This document shows, in pieces, positions 63,772 to 64,000 of a stretch of DNA of 64,000 bases (position 1 is the stretch's first letter; every line of letters starts with the position of its first letter). The notes beneath the pieces were generated by a model that was given only the letters and a program-made list of their open reading frames with translations, was not told the origin of the DNA and did not search any database. The translations under genes were made by a program, and so were the position numbers. Source of the stretch: Pseudomonadota bacterium (GTDB taxonomy: Bacteria > Myxococcota_A > Polyangia > GCA-2747355); contig JADJDT010000020.1 of assembly GCA_016702545.1 (NCBI GenBank), positions 1 to 64,000 on the forward strand, in the 5' to 3' direction.

Positions 63772-64000
63772 CTACACGAACACCACCGTCTTGTTGCCAT
63801 GGACGATGATGCGGTCCTCGAGGTGCCAGGCGACGGCGCGGGCCAGCACCTGACGCTCGATGTCGCGGCCGAGGCGCCGCAGCTCGGCGACCGGGTGGCG
63901 GTGCGAGACGCGGATCACGTCCTGCTCGATGATCGGGCCGGCGTCGAGCTGGGCGGTGGCGTAGTGCGCCGTGGCGCCGATCAGCTTGACGCCGCGCTCG
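63772..64000 (-). CDS. purU: Formyltetrahydrofolate deformylase, C-terminal part
   Basis: Cut by the right edge of the window. The 75 visible residues read GVKLIGATAHYATAQLDAGP, IIEQDVIRVSHRHPVAELRR, LGRDIERQVLARAVAWHLED and IIVHGNKTVVFV* (TAG at 63774-63772). These are the diagnostic end of PurU, including the catalytic-region HYAT and LDAGPIIEQDV blocks shared with formyltransferases. PurU hydrolyses 10-formyl-THF to formate and balances the one-carbon pool. Its last 45 bases occur again at 60597-60642. Confidence 0.93.
   Translation of the reverse strand, partial: ERGVKLIGATAHYATAQLDAGPIIEQDVIRVSHRHPVAELRRLGRDIERQVLARAVAWHLEDRIIVHGNKTVVFV

Overview
The DNA is very GC-rich and gene-dense. 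Its coding content fits a member of the Myxococcota (formerly Deltaproteobacteria). The evidence is a large set of lipoproteins with Asp/Arg/Gly-rich linkers after the lipobox, Myxococcus-type Cys-rich and MopE-type Asp/Cys repeats, a MYXO-CTERM-like C-terminal tail, and ordinary biosynthetic operons in between. Species or genus cannot be named from the sequence. No rRNA, tRNA, CRISPR array, prophage or complete insertion sequence was recognised.

Layout. 1-17 kb is an accessory region. It holds a broken Cys-rich protein ended by an IS701-like transposase scrap, a DUF4143-type ATPase, a beta-helix lipoprotein, an M48 membrane metalloprotease with a zinc ribbon, several secreted or lipid-anchored proteins (one glycosidase-like with two NBR1-type Ig domains), a cluster of stem-loops, threonine synthase and an unknown protein. 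17.1-21.5 kb is an intact, translationally coupled arginine operon, argC-argJ-argB-argD. 21.5-30 kb holds an FG-GAP lipoprotein whose 3' end is partly duplicated around an AbrB/PIN toxin-antitoxin pair, a lipoprotein esterase, a lipoprotein remnant and an AlbA_2/COG2865-type regulator. 30.7-40 kb holds a thrombospondin-type-1 lipoprotein, a DUF6891-like gene, three surface lipoproteins and a sorting-tagged secreted protein. 40-45 kb is a nitrogen cluster: PII, glutamine synthetase and AmtB, with sigma-54-type promoters. 45.1-54.9 kb is a minus-strand branched-chain amino acid operon, ilvB-ilvN-leuA-leuC-leuD-leuB followed by a transglutaminase-like gene and a nitronate-monooxygenase-like gene. 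It is preceded by a Leu/Val-rich leader ORF and an intrinsic terminator. 55-64 kb holds small secreted proteins, a Uma2 nuclease-like protein, ilvA, a MepA-type endopeptidase, a lipoprotein with 22 consecutive Met-Asn-x triplets, and the 3' end of purU, which also occurs as a 45-bp relic 3.2 kb away.

How the genes work together. thrC and ilvA supply threonine and 2-oxobutanoate. ilvBN and leuACDB take these on towards isoleucine, valine and leucine. argCJBD makes ornithine precursors from glutamate. PII, GlnA and AmtB import and assimilate ammonium. Most of the remaining genes look like cell-surface or secreted functions.

Caution. Many accessory genes, and also glnA, are interrupted by one- or two-base frame changes. 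The glnA break lies in a run of T in an otherwise perfect housekeeping gene. Part of the damage is therefore probably sequencing or assembly error rather than gene decay. Composite gene ends in such regions are my reading across frames and are approximate.
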